From: JALONH01 sp046329235
GTDB taxonomy: Bacteria > Bacteroidota > Bacteroidia > Cytophagales > Cytophagaceae
Length of the DNA stretch: 64,000 bases
Assembly: GCA_046329235.1 (NCBI GenBank)
Contig: JAXLVA010000001.1
Coordinates: forward strand, 2,356,001-2,420,000
Direction: 5' to 3'
Every line of letters starts with the position of its first letter. Within the stretch, counting starts at the first letter, position 1. The notes under the pieces were generated by a model that worked only from the letters and a program-made list of their open reading frames with translations, did no database searches and was not told the origin of the DNA. Shown here one piece after another: positions 18,057-30,189 of this stretch. A program made the position numbers and the translations under genes.

Positions 18057-18960
18057 GTTTAAAGTATTTGATTATATTATCACAAAGGTCTTTACAAGTT
18101 ATGTCGAGTATTTCTTCTTCATGCTTATAGGTCTTGTACAGTATTTCATTTTTTATTTCTTCACGAAATTCTTTTAACCTTTCCCAATTTGTCTTTGTGT
18201 TTTCAAAATCTACAGAGTCCAATGATAAAACAGGGGCGTTTGCATAAAAGTAGGCCATTCCCAAAGGAGGGTTTGTCAAAAGTTTATTCCTTATAGCATA
18301 TAGTAATTCTTCAGCTGTTCCTGAAGGAGAACGGTCTTTACCTGTTTTTATGTCAATGGTCGGACTACCAAGTTTATGTCTAAAAACAGCGAGGATAATA
18401 TTTGATTTTGAAACTAAATCCGAATTGATTATGTCCTGTGCATATCCAGTTTGCGAAGCAACACTTTCCCAACCCTCAACTATTATTCTTGCACCACATC
18501 TTTCTTCGTAATGTTCTCTACGGAACTTGGTTTCAAGTTTGTCTAAAAGTAACTCTCTTTCCCTAGTCACGTCTCCAGGTGAAGCAATAAGCACTTTTAT
18601 TTCTTTTAGCTCTTTTTTGTCAGGTTCCGGAATGTGTTCAGCCTGAATAAACTCATTTGTCTTTTCATTAGTATAGTTCGAACTTAACTTTTTGTCTTCA
18701 AGCATAACTTGAATTAAGTTCCGGAACTGTTTTAAACCTCTTTCAAAAGGACTTTTCCAATCAGTACTGCTTCCACTTACAATTATTGATGGAGAGTATC
18801 TGATATTTTTCAAGTCACTTATGTAATGACTATCGTCCCCAAATAGCTTTCTAATTAGCATTTCAGTCCGTTTTTCCAAGACGTCAAATTCTTCCTTATT
18901 GTTATAGGAAATTTTTGAAGCTGTCTCAACGAGGTTTTCTAGTAATTCTATTTCATTCAT
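18022..18960 (-). CDS. DUF4062-domain protein, possible defence effector
   Basis: This 312-aa protein has an unassigned helical N-terminal part (1-118) and a DUF4062 domain (about 122-230; KVLIASPGDVTRERELLLDK, then IIVEGWES and SDLVSKSNIILAVFRHKLGS). It ends in a helical tail. DUF4062 is a Rossmann-like, TIR-related fold, usually found at the start of large STAND/NACHT immune-type proteins and often in defence islands. Here it stands alone with no NTPase domain. The C-terminal RQLVTAHLQ is encoded by the flanking repeat. The gene is bracketed by inverted GTTACCAGC/GCTGGTAAC, which suggests it moved as a unit. Its function is unknown; a defence role is inferred only from the family. Confidence 0.75.
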   Translation of the reverse strand: MNEIELLENLVETASKISYNNKEEFDVLEKRTEMLIRKLFGDDSHYISDLKNIRYSPSIIVSGSSTDWKSPFERGLKQFRNLIQVMLEDKKLSSNYTNEKTNEFIQAEHIPEPDKKELKEIKVLIASPGDVTRERELLLDKLETKFRREHYEERCGARIIVEGWESVASQTGYAQDIINSDLVSKSNIILAVFRHKLGSPTIDIKTGKDRSPSGTAEELLYAIRNKLLTNPPLGMAYFYANAPVLSLDSVDFENTKTNWERLKEFREEIKNEILYKTYKHEEEILDITCKDLCDNIIKYFKRERQLVTAHLQ

Positions 18961-18977
18961 GTTGAGATGTCGTTTTT

Positions 18978-19178
18978 AAGGTTGCTGGTAACGTTCCTGC
19001 TACACGCTGAGCCGGGTTGGTAGGAGACGCCCAGGCCTTACAGAGTAGCCGAAACTTTGTTTCGGCTCATAAATTAGTTATCGGATGAGCCAAAACAAAG
19101 TTTTGGCGGGGTAATTTACTACACTACACTATCCATTCAACGAACCAGGCTTTGCGTGTAGCTATTGTTGTGCGTTCG
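18978..19178. repeat. Cassette-like inverted-repeat element upstream of the DUF4062 gene
   Basis: Imperfect arms GCTACACGC (18999-19007) and GCGTGTAGC (19154-19162), extended inward by AGCCgGGTT/AACCaGGCT, enclose two perfect hairpins: 19047-19067 (9-bp stem, TTT loop) and 19089-19107 (8-bp stem, AAA loop). The left edge is GGTTGCTGGTAACG, the inverse of the element at the other end of the DUF4062 gene. The structure recalls recombination sites of gene cassettes, but the core bases do not match the integron attC consensus RYYYAAC/GTTRRRY. Confidence 0.55.
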
Positions 19179-19181
19179 TTT

Positions 19182-19883
19182 TTATTTTGTTTTTTCAGAC
19201 TGTAAGGTGTCTGTTTTATAAATTGTAAATTTTTGACCGTTATGGTTATAAGTTTGTTTGATTAACCATGCATTTTCTTGATCGAAATCCCAATATTGTA
19301 AGAATAATTTATCGTCATTAATAGAAATTTTAGGACTGTCTTTGTCTGACCCGTTTAATCCTGAAAGTTTTTGCCAACCATTTAATGCAATAATTAGAGG
19401 TTGAATAAATGTTGGAATTTTATCAATTGTTAGAGTTGGGGCAATTTTCCATTCTTCGTTAATGCTATCTAATCTTTTGCAAACTATATTACTATTGTCA
19501 AGATCTTCTTCAGGTAAACAAAAATCGAAATTATCAATCTTGCTAGTGTCTGTCCTTAAAAAAAGGTAATTCACATTTAAATAATTTCCATTAGGGAATG
19601 ACCAAAATTCATAAAATATTTTTTGTCCTTTAAATATTCCAACAAATCCTTTTTCTCTATTTGACCCAGAAACTAGTTCTTCCTCTAATCCTTCTGGAAA
19701 GTTGCTGTAGCACACTCTGTAATCACTTTCATCAAATTCATTTTCTGAATTATCGTCATTAATTGTCTCGTTTTGGAGAATTGTGTCTACTTTGTGTTCT
19801 TTTACATTTTCCGAAGAATTATTGTGATTACAACTTGAAAAAAGAAAAACAATAAGGATTGTCGTTAAAATGTGTCGAGACAT
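19182..19883 (-). CDS. Lipoprotein of unknown function
   Basis: I start this gene at the ATG at 19883 (233 aa). The signal there, MSRHILTTILIVFLFSSC, ends in a good lipobox (FSSC), followed by an Asn/Ser/Glu-rich flexible linker. An upstream in-frame start at 19961 would put 26 extra residues before the signal. The mature domain is a predicted mixed alpha/beta fold with YWDFDQENAWLIKQTYNHNG near the end. I recognise no family. It is a single gene between the cassette-like element and the repeat-rich spacer. Confidence 0.65.
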   Translation of the reverse strand: MSRHILTTILIVFLFSSCNHNNSSENVKEHKVDTILQNETINDDNSENEFDESDYRVCYSNFPEGLEEELVSGSNREKGFVGIFKGQKIFYEFWSFPNGNYLNVNYLFLRTDTSKIDNFDFCLPEEDLDNSNIVCKRLDSINEEWKIAPTLTIDKIPTFIQPLIIALNGWQKLSGLNGSDKDSPKISINDDKLFLQYWDFDQENAWLIKQTYNHNGQKFTIYKTDTLQSEKTK

Positions 19884-20402
19884 GGAATGAATTTTTTTTA
19901 TGAATTTGAAAATTCCCAGACTGTTTAAATTTATAAAATGACGCACAACTATTAGATACATCCATCCGAGTGCATATATCCTTCTATCTAGAGAAGATAT
20001 AGTAGCACCTTTGGTGCATGTATATATGATTTACTCTATCTAAAATACACATTACCCTACTCTATTCAAAATATGGGAATGGGAAGAAGTGAGTGCACCT
20101 CTTCGAGGTGGCTCGTTGGGTGATTGGTGGGTGATGGTTGCTATTAGAATGTCACTCCTTCGGAGTTGGAGAGTTTAAAGTTTAAAGAATGCTTGTCGTT
20201 AATGATTAAGAATAATAGGTTGTATAAAAACCTCCCCCTTAATCCCTCCCGATAAAAATCGGAACAAGCTCTCCAAAGGGGGAATGTGATGAGCGCAGAA
20301 GAATCGTTTAACTCCACCGCCATCATAATTCATAACTCATAACTCATAATTTGCCTATACGTGCGCTGAAGTTACCTCAACACTAAATCCGACTAAAAAC
20401 AA
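19884..20402. repeat. Gene-free spacer with compact hairpins and intergenic repeats
   Basis: No credible gene lies here; one 60-codon open frame on the minus strand is made of repeat sequence. There are three perfect short hairpins with 3-base loops: 20005-20017 (GCACC-TTT-GGTGC), 20096-20110 (CACCTC-TTC-GAGGTG) and 20154-20166 (ACTCC-TTC-GGAGT). A nested inverted repeat occupies 20234-20282: outer CCCCCTT/AAGGGGG and inner CCGAT-AAAA-ATCGG. A short direct repeat of CATAA(C/T)T units runs at 20323-20350. These are the kind of intergenic repeats that recur across Bacteroidota genomes. Confidence 0.6.
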
Positions 20403-20434
20403 AAAACCCCGACTTTAGAAAAAGACGGGGTTTT
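20403..20434 (-). terminator. Terminator of the rRNA operon
   Basis: AAAACCCCG (20403-20411) pairs with CGGGGTTTT (20426-20434), and CTTT/AAAG continues the stem inside after one mismatch. On the minus strand the stem runs into TTTTTTGTTTTT. It lies about 10 bases after the 5S gene. Confidence 0.9.
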
Positions 20435-20443
20435 GATAATAAG

Positions 20444-20552
<109 letters not shown>

Positions 20553-20606
20553 TAGACTTTTACTGACTAGTCAGCGTTTAATGATTTATGACTTCATGAT
20601 TATTTC

Positions 20607-20622
20607 AGTATACCAAAGTTCA
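20607..20622 (-). other. 3' arm of the 23S rRNA processing stem
   Basis: This 16-base segment just beyond the 3' end of 23S is a perfect reverse complement of 23561-23576, just before the 23S 5' end. The two would pair in the precursor and bring the 23S ends together, as in RNase III processing stems. Confidence 0.8.
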
Positions 20623-23503
<2,881 letters not shown>

Positions 23504-23560
23504 TTTACTGTCTTCTTATAATATGCTTTTGCGACATATTACAATGCTTTTTAATACCAT

Positions 23561-23576
23561 TGAACTTTGGTATACT
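23561..23576 (-). other. 5' arm of the 23S rRNA processing stem
   Basis: TGAACTTTGGTATACT on the plus strand, a perfect 16-base partner of 20607-20622 on the far side of the 23S gene. Confidence 0.8.
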
Positions 23577-23592
23577 TACTCTTAATCATTAC

Positions 23593-23605
23593 GTCAAAGA
23601 ACGTT
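23593..23605 (-). promoter_or_regulatory. boxA-like antitermination element in the spacer
   Basis: The minus strand reads AACGTTCTTTGAC, similar to the rRNA boxA core (TGCTCTTTAACA in E. coli). The same sequence stands in the 16S leader at 25381. Two copies, one before 16S and one before 23S, is the arrangement known for NusB/NusE antitermination. Confidence 0.55.
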
Positions 23606-23669
23606 ATCTCAAAACAAGTTTGAGAGTAGCAAGAACAGACATTTTCTGTTCTTAGAATTTTAAATTTTG

Positions 23670-23698
23670 GATAATGAGTAAGATATAGCGGAATGGAC
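23670..23698 (-). other. 3' arm of the 16S rRNA processing stem
   Basis: On the minus strand GTCCATTCCGCTATATCTTA and the bases after it pair with 25354-25380 in the leader, with a 4-base bulge and small mismatches. This would loop out the whole 16S gene. Confidence 0.7.
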
Positions 23699-23748
23699 TA
23701 TAATAGATATCGGAGATAGGATATCATGACCGTCAATAACGGTCTCCA

Positions 23749-25266
<1,518 letters not shown>

Positions 25267-25353
25267 TTGTAAAGTTTGTAAATAAATTGTCTGATCCTAT
25301 CTCCTTTGTAATCTATTGTCTTTCCTTAATTTTAATTCTTTCGAATTGAACTA

Positions 25354-25380
25354 GGTCCGCTATACCTTACTCTCATTATC
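25354..25380 (-). other. 5' arm of the 16S rRNA processing stem
   Basis: GATAATGAG, AGTAAG and TATAGCGGAC on the minus strand pair with 23670-23698 beyond the 3' end of 16S. Confidence 0.7.
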
Positions 25381-25392
25381 TCAAAGAACGTT
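25381..25392 (-). promoter_or_regulatory. boxA-like antitermination element in the leader
   Basis: Minus-strand AACGTTCTTTGA, the same core as the spacer copy at 23593-23605. It adjoins the 16S processing stem. Confidence 0.55.
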
Positions 25393-25475
25393 TATCAGTT
25401 TCCTGATATAGAGATCACATCTTGATCTGTTGTACTTCTTATTTCGTTTCCGTTTCTTCTTTCTGAACGGGGATG

Positions 25476-25507
25476 CAAAGGTGAAGTTTTTTATTTTAAC
25501 TTCCAAA
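25476..25507 (-). promoter_or_regulatory. rRNA promoter P3 (nearest to 16S)
   Basis: Minus-strand TTTG (25504-25507), 20 bp, CACCTTTG (25476-25483), then GCATCCCC at the expected start site. One mismatch to TAnnTTTG. Confidence 0.7.
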
Positions 25508-25577
25508 TTTCGCAACGAATTTTTTTTCGATTTATTTTCGATTTCGAATTCGTTTTCTCTGTCTCAGAATCGGGATG

Positions 25578-25609
25578 CAAAGGTGAACTTTTTAATTTTA
25601 TCAAACAAG
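25578..25609 (-). promoter_or_regulatory. rRNA promoter P2
   Basis: Minus-strand CTTG (25606-25609), 20 bp, CACCTTTG (25578-25585), then GCATCCC. The -7 and start region is identical to P3, 102 bp away. Confidence 0.7.
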
Positions 25610-25704
25610 AAAAAACTTGTTTATTTTTAAAATTTTCAACTTTTCAACGGTTTAAAGAACGGTTCCCTTTCGCCTTTCGTTTCCTTATTTCGCGATTGGG
25701 ATGA

Positions 25705-25736
25705 CAAAAGTAGGGGTTTACTTTTAAACCACCAAA
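25705..25736 (-). promoter_or_regulatory. rRNA promoter P1 (farthest upstream)
   Basis: Minus-strand TTTG (25733-25736), 20 bp, TACTTTTG (25705-25712), an exact TAnnTTTG, then TCATCCC. It begins 13 bases after the stop codon of the DUF2480 gene. Confidence 0.75.
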
Positions 25737-25748
25737 TCCATTTCAAAA

Positions 25749-26258
25749 TTATTTCATCTTTTTATAAATCGGAACCGTACTACATGGCTCCCCAAACATC
25801 AAACTTTGCACCACCGGCTGCAGTTTATTCGTCAACTCAACATACGCATTTACAGGAACATCCACCTTCGAACAACCCTTCACCACTACCTTCAAATTTC
25901 GGTACTTTTCAGCCTCAATTTCCTCGATAATTTTTTTGAAAATTTTTTCTAAAATACTACTCTCGGAAGTAAATTCGACACTTTTTGCCACGTTTTGGAG
26001 CTTTCCGGCGAGTAACATATAAGCCCAAGTTGGCACTATAGCATCCGCAGAACACACTAAAAAAACATGTTTCCCCTCCATTTCACTCCAATCTTTTTCC
26101 TTTAAAAAGGTCCTAAACTCCTTTTCTCGGAGGATTAATTCTTGAAACAAGTTCTGTTTTATATCATAAATAGCATACGGAAAGTCAGAATACCATGCTT
26201 CCATGTCGATACTTACTAGTCCACTTTGGTCAACTTTATTGATTATTTCGCCTTCCAT
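25749..26258 (-). CDS. DUF2480 family protein
   Basis: This 169-aa cytoplasmic protein is of a family found almost only in Bacteroidota, function unknown. Recognisable parts are IDMEAWYSDFPYAIYDIKQNLFQELILREKEF in overview (an N-terminal sheet and helix) and the C-terminal KGCSKVDVPVNAYVELTNKL followed by PVVQSLMFGEPCSTVPIYK. The two cysteines in KGCSK and EPCST and the one in LVCSADAIVPTWAY are in conserved-looking blocks. It is the last gene of the rpmH-rnpA-ctpA-tauE-tsaB unit and ends immediately before the rRNA promoters, so read-through could reach the rRNA operon. Confidence 0.85.
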   Translation of the reverse strand: MEGEIINKVDQSGLVSIDMEAWYSDFPYAIYDIKQNLFQELILREKEFRTFLKEKDWSEMEGKHVFLVCSADAIVPTWAYMLLAGKLQNVAKSVEFTSESSILEKIFKKIIEEIEAEKYRNLKVVVKGCSKVDVPVNAYVELTNKLQPVVQSLMFGEPCSTVPIYKKMK

Positions 26259-26306
26259 CTGCCTCTTTTTATACTTTTAACTCTAAACTTTTCTCTTTTC
26301 TACCGC

Positions 26307-26996
26307 TTATTCTTCGATTTTTTTGGCCGTCGTATAGAACTCTTTGATATAATTTGGTTCAAAATAGGCTACATCTTCTACTTTTTGTGCCTCCCATTTC
26401 TCCCAAACTTCCATCATCATGAACTTAGTCGACGGATAAATACCCGGAATCCACTCTAATTTATCCTCGCTCGCCAATACTTTCTTCCATTTTTCAGCTC
26501 CATCTCCTCCACACAACAAGGAATATTGCGCTCTTGTTCCCTGCCAAGTATCTGCTTCTAATACTTGCGCCTGTTCTTTTTCGATCATTTTACCTTCCGA
26601 ATCCCAACAAGCAGCATAAACTTCCATCCTTCTTGCGTCCAACATGGGCATATATACCTTTCCCGGATAATAATGCGCCATCATTTCTTTCATAGCTCGC
26701 AATCCGGAAACACTTATTAATGGTTTTTCCCAAGCATAACACCAAGCCTTCGCTGTAGTCACGCCTATGCGTAAGCCCGTATACGACCCAGGACCCGCTC
26801 CCACCGCAAATGCTAGCACATCTTCCTTACCCACTTGCGCTAATCGCATGGCTTCTTCTGTCATATGGGTAATATTCTTGGAATGCGATTTCTCCGTCGG
26901 GCTTTCTATATAACATAGTAAGCTTTCTTTACTTACCACCGCTACACTGCCTACCGATGTACTGGTATCTATTATAACTATTACTTCTTTACTCAT
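26307..26996 (-). CDS. tsaB: tRNA threonylcarbamoyladenosine biosynthesis protein TsaB
   Basis: TsaB is the inactive ASKHA-fold partner of TsaD in the enzyme that makes t6A37 in tRNAs reading ANN codons. The start chosen is the ATG at 26996 (229 aa; MSKEVIVIIDTSTSVGSVAV), whose A overlaps the stop of the upstream transporter gene (TAATG), rather than the in-frame start 8 codons upstream. The family block FAVGAGPGSYTGLRIGVTTA is intact. Length is normal. No tsaD or tsaE lies in the window. Confidence 0.95.
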   Translation of the reverse strand: MSKEVIVIIDTSTSVGSVAVVSKESLLCYIESPTEKSHSKNITHMTEEAMRLAQVGKEDVLAFAVGAGPGSYTGLRIGVTTAKAWCYAWEKPLISVSGLRAMKEMMAHYYPGKVYMPMLDARRMEVYAACWDSEGKMIEKEQAQVLEADTWQGTRAQYSLLCGGDGAEKWKKVLASEDKLEWIPGIYPSTKFMMMEVWEKWEAQKVEDVAYFEPNYIKEFYTTAKKIEE

Positions 26997-27817
26997 TATC
27001 CTTGAAGTATATCTACACATTTATTCAAAATCACCAATACTATAAAGATAGCATATATAGTAGTAATGGTTTGTGACTTCATTTTTTTAGCCGCCAAAAC
27101 CCCGAAAGGCGAAGCCACTATCACTCCTGCACTTAAGGCTATAGCCACCGGCCATATAATAAAGCCATTACTCCATGCTGCAACCGGATGCACCGGTGTA
27201 CTCATCACATTGTTTATTCCTAATATAATAGAGGTAGGTACAATTACTCCTAATGAAATAGCTGTCGCTTTTTTAACATCCACTTTAAACATTCCATTCA
27301 CGATTGGTACCGTCACTACTCCACCGCCTAATCCGGATAACGCCGACACCGCTCCGCTCACCGTTCCTGCCAATGCCCACTTCCACCACGCCACTTGCGG
27401 AATATCTCCTTCATACGATTGTTTTCTAGACTTCCACATGATGAATAACATATAAGCAAACATCACTAAAGTCACAAAATCATACCACCACAAAGAGAAT
27501 TTTCCGGAATGCACCACCGTAATCAAAACAATAGTAGCTGCTAAACCGCAAGCCCACATCATTTTTACTACCGGCTGCCAGGGGAAATTTCCGGTTTTAA
27601 TATTGGTCACCGTTGCCGATACCGATGCGATGATGATCGCAAACAACGAATTGGCAATAATGAAACTGGGCATATCTTCCGACTGTACTCCCCACCAACG
27701 CAAAATCGGAGGCAGTACCACGATATAAACGGTACCACCTCCGACTCCTAATAATCCGGCTAAGAAACCACCTGTCAGACCAGCGGCGATTAACGCAACT
27801 ATGTCTAACCACTGCAT
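26996..27817 (-). CDS. TauE/SafE-family sulfite exporter-like membrane protein
   Basis: This 273-aa inner-membrane protein of the TauE/SafE (DUF81) family has about eight membrane helices and the duplicated glycine-rich motif in each half: GGFLAGLLGVGGGTVYIVVLP at the start and AVSALSGLGGGVVTVP in the middle. Such proteins export sulfite, sulfoacetate or related anions; the substrate here is unknown. It starts one base after the protease gene ends, so it is co-translated with it. Confidence 0.88.
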   Translation of the reverse strand: MQWLDIVALIAAGLTGGFLAGLLGVGGGTVYIVVLPPILRWWGVQSEDMPSFIIANSLFAIIIASVSATVTNIKTGNFPWQPVVKMMWACGLAATIVLITVVHSGKFSLWWYDFVTLVMFAYMLFIMWKSRKQSYEGDIPQVAWWKWALAGTVSGAVSALSGLGGGVVTVPIVNGMFKVDVKKATAISLGVIVPTSIILGINNVMSTPVHPVAAWSNGFIIWPVAIALSAGVIVASPFGVLAAKKMKSQTITTIYAIFIVLVILNKCVDILQG

Positions 27818-27818
27818 C

Positions 27819-29474
27819 TTATTTTCCGCTTAAAATTCCTGTATACTTTTTAGTATCACCTAATACTTTTATCGCTTCTTGAACTTCTTTATCGTGATCA
27901 AAACCACTTTCGATAATTCCTTTTTGCAAATAATAACGTGAAGCAATTTCTTCTTCCAAATACTCAATGATTTGAGCTTTGAATTTCACTAAATCATTTT
28001 CCTTGTCTTTTGCCAATACTGATTTCAAATGTTCAATATCATTTTTCATAGCGTCATAGTATTTCTCTTGTTTCGCCTGCTTAATAATATCTTCAATCTC
28101 CTTGTCTACTTTGGTAGTGTAGTTATAATCTTTTCCTTTTAACCAATTTACAAAATGATCATAATCAGCATCGGTTAACTTAAACGTTTTAGCATCACCT
28201 ATTCCGTTCGGGTGAGCGTAATAATATTCCGTAGCGTAATCGAAGATAAAGCTCTTCGATATCAATGAAATAGTAATAGGAGCGATACTGTCAATAGTTG
28301 TTACGATATCAGGTAAAACTCCACCACCATCAAATACAGGGCGTTTATTGTTAATAGTCTTAAATTCTTTGAATAAAGAATCGGCAATTTTAGTAGTAGA
28401 GCCATCTTTATTTTTATGAGAATAATCTATCGCTTGAATACAACGACCACTAGGTGTATAATACTTCGCTGTAGTTACTTTCAACTGAGAGTTATACGGC
28501 ATATCGCGAATAGTCTGCACTAAACCTTTACCGAAGGAACGTTGACCAATCACCACCGCACGGTCATAATCTTGTAATGTGCCGGAAACAATTTCAGAAG
28601 CAGACGCACTGCGACCGTTTACTAAAACCACTACCGGGATAGTTAAATCATCCGGCATATCAGCTGTCTTATATTCTTTGTTCCAATCCGCTACTTTGCC
28701 TTTGGTTGATACTACTAATTTACCTCTATCAATAAAGATGTTAGATATTTTTACCGCTTCATCTAATAATCCACCCGGGTTACCGCGTAAATCTAAAATC
28801 AATTGCGTAGCGCCTTTACCTTTTAATTCAATCAATGCTCTTCTGATTTCTCCTGAAGCGTCTGAACTAAAGTCGGATAATTTTATGTAAGCTGTTTTAC
28901 TGTCAACCATTCCATAATAAGGAACGTTATTGATTTTAATTTTTTGTCTAGTTAAAGTTACTTCAATTGGATCTTTTTGATTGAAACGTTTCACTTTCAC
29001 TTTTACAGGAGTGTCTGCTTGTCCACGTAATAGCTTGCTTATATCCGAAGTGTTTTTACCTTTTGCATCAATGCCATCCACTGATAATATTTCATCCCCA
29101 ATAATTAAACCTCCTTTGTGCGCAGGGAAGTTTTCATAAGGCATCATGATGACAATCTTACCGTTACGCTCACCAATCACCGCACCAATACCACCGTACT
29201 GTCCGGTTAATTGTGTTCTAAAATCTTCAATATCATCTTCCGGAATGTAATTCGTATATGGATCAAGTGATTCCAACATAGCATCGATACCTGTTTGCAT
29301 AGTTTCTGCAGGATTTACCTCATCCACATACAACAAGTTCACTTCTTTAAAAACTGTAGTGAAGATTTCTATGTTTTTAGCAATTTCAAAAAAACGATCC
29401 GCGTTCACTGCGGAGATAGTACCTACCAACGTTACTAGTCCTAAGGACCAAAGTAAAAGTCTTCTTTTCATCAT
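27819..29474 (-). CDS. ctpA: C-terminal processing peptidase, S41 family (CtpA/Prc-like)
   Basis: This 551-aa periplasmic serine protease has an N-terminal membrane anchor or signal (about 5-25), a PDZ domain (about 85-165; GGLIIGDEILSVDG) that recruits C-termini, and the S41 core with the Ser/Lys dyad: Ser in GRSASASEI (about 291) and Lys in SFGKGLVQ (about 316). The long C-terminal helical extension (about 400-551, charged) is typical of the Bacteroidota members. It follows rnpA by 16 bases in the rpmH unit. Confidence 0.92.
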   Translation of the reverse strand: MMKRRLLLWSLGLVTLVGTISAVNADRFFEIAKNIEIFTTVFKEVNLLYVDEVNPAETMQTGIDAMLESLDPYTNYIPEDDIEDFRTQLTGQYGGIGAVIGERNGKIVIMMPYENFPAHKGGLIIGDEILSVDGIDAKGKNTSDISKLLRGQADTPVKVKVKRFNQKDPIEVTLTRQKIKINNVPYYGMVDSKTAYIKLSDFSSDASGEIRRALIELKGKGATQLILDLRGNPGGLLDEAVKISNIFIDRGKLVVSTKGKVADWNKEYKTADMPDDLTIPVVVLVNGRSASASEIVSGTLQDYDRAVVIGQRSFGKGLVQTIRDMPYNSQLKVTTAKYYTPSGRCIQAIDYSHKNKDGSTTKIADSLFKEFKTINNKRPVFDGGGVLPDIVTTIDSIAPITISLISKSFIFDYATEYYYAHPNGIGDAKTFKLTDADYDHFVNWLKGKDYNYTTKVDKEIEDIIKQAKQEKYYDAMKNDIEHLKSVLAKDKENDLVKFKAQIIEYLEEEIASRYYLQKGIIESGFDHDKEVQEAIKVLGDTKKYTGILSGK

Positions 29475-29490
29475 GAGTTAAAGAGTATTA

Positions 29491-29910
29491 TTATTCTGCC
29501 GAGCCATTGGATTTAGCTGCTGCAGTTTCTACAGCTAAATATAGCTTTTTTTTCAATTGCTCTAACGTTAATTTCTTATTCGTGGTATACAAAATCCCCA
29601 CGTAAGCCGGTTTGTTTTCAAACAATGACCACCACTCTACCTTATTCATTCGGTAAACTTCGCGAATTTGTCTTTTGATATAATTGCGATCTACCGCATG
29701 TTTAAAATATCGTTTACTAACAGATATCAGCAACATAGGTAATTCATCTTCCTCAAGTTTCTGCTCGGGAATCTGATAATAGTAAAGTTTTACTGGGAAT
29801 TTAAATATGCTCTGACCTTTTGAAAAAAGTAGGTCAATAGTGGTTTTACCGGTGAGTTTTTCCGCTTTGGAAAAAGAAAAAGGCCTATGACTGTTATATC
29901 TTGGAAACAA
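29491..29910 (-). CDS. rnpA: Ribonuclease P protein component
   Basis: This 139-aa basic protein subunit of RNase P matures tRNA 5' ends. The RNR motif is RNYIKRQIREVYR (about 71-83), after SKRYFKHAVDR. The N-terminal FSFSKAEKLTGKTTIDLLFS fits the family start. No ATG exists between the in-frame stop at 29929-29931 and this block. The TTG at 29910 gives the expected length, so a TTG start is likely. It follows rpmH, the near-universal order at this locus. Confidence 0.92.
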   Translation of the reverse strand: MFPRYNSHRPFSFSKAEKLTGKTTIDLLFSKGQSIFKFPVKLYYYQIPEQKLEEDELPMLLISVSKRYFKHAVDRNYIKRQIREVYRMNKVEWWSLFENKPAYVGILYTTNKKLTLEQLKKKLYLAVETAAAKSNGSAE

Positions 29911-29972
29911 GGAGGTAATGAGTATGAGTTAATACTCTACCCCTAACAATCACAGGCCAGGGATAAAGTTAA

Positions 29973-30131
29973 TTATCCTTTATAATTTTTTACGTCAGAA
30001 ACGGTCAATCTCTTACGACCTCTAGCTCTTCTTGCAGCTAAAACTCTTCTACCATTAGAAGATGCCATTCTCTCACGGAAACCGTGTTTGTTTTTTCTCT
30101 TACGGTTGGATGGCTGATACGTTCTTTTCAT
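29973..30131 (-). CDS. rpmH: Ribosomal protein L34
   Basis: The ATG at 30131 opens a 52-codon frame: MKRTYQPSNRKRKNKHGFRE, then ERMASSNGRRVLAARRARGR and a C-terminal KRLTVSDVKNYKG. This is the full L34 signature with a short C-terminal extension. Too short for usual gene-length cut-offs, but certain. rnpA starts 62 bases downstream. Confidence 0.97.
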   Translation of the reverse strand: MKRTYQPSNRKRKNKHGFRERMASSNGRRVLAARRARGRKRLTVSDVKNYKG

Positions 30132-30189
30132 AACTATATAGTATTAATCAATTCTTCTTATTTCTTTCCCTAATCAGGGATAAGGGTTG

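Larger units (their letters stand above)
23504..23748 (-). other. 16S-23S spacer without tRNA genes
   Basis: This spacer of about 245 bases has no cloverleaf sequence, although many Bacteroidota rRNA operons carry tRNA-Ile and tRNA-Ala here. It contains a boxA-like element and one arm each of the 16S and 23S processing stems. Confidence 0.85.
25267..25475 (-). other. rRNA leader
   Basis: This transcribed leader of about 200 bases lies between the nearest promoter and 16S. It holds the boxA-like element and the 5' arm of the 16S processing stem. No gene is seen. Confidence 0.7.

Noticed and set aside
18978..19178. Integron attC site
   Set aside because: Arms and hairpins are cassette-like, but the core sites do not fit RYYYAAC/GTTRRRY and no integrase is in the window.
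20144..20326. 60-codon frame on the minus strand
   Set aside because: It is made of the intergenic repeat at 20230-20285 and has no support as a gene.
23504..23748. tRNA-Ile/tRNA-Ala in the rRNA spacer
   Set aside because: No acceptor, D-arm or T-arm sequence (GGTTCGAGTCC type) is present on either strand.
29905..29934. Strong Shine-Dalgarno-like AAGGAGGT followed by ATG on the plus strand
   Set aside because: The frame is only four codons long, lies antisense to the rnpA start, and Bacteroidota rarely use such sites. Chance is the simplest reading.
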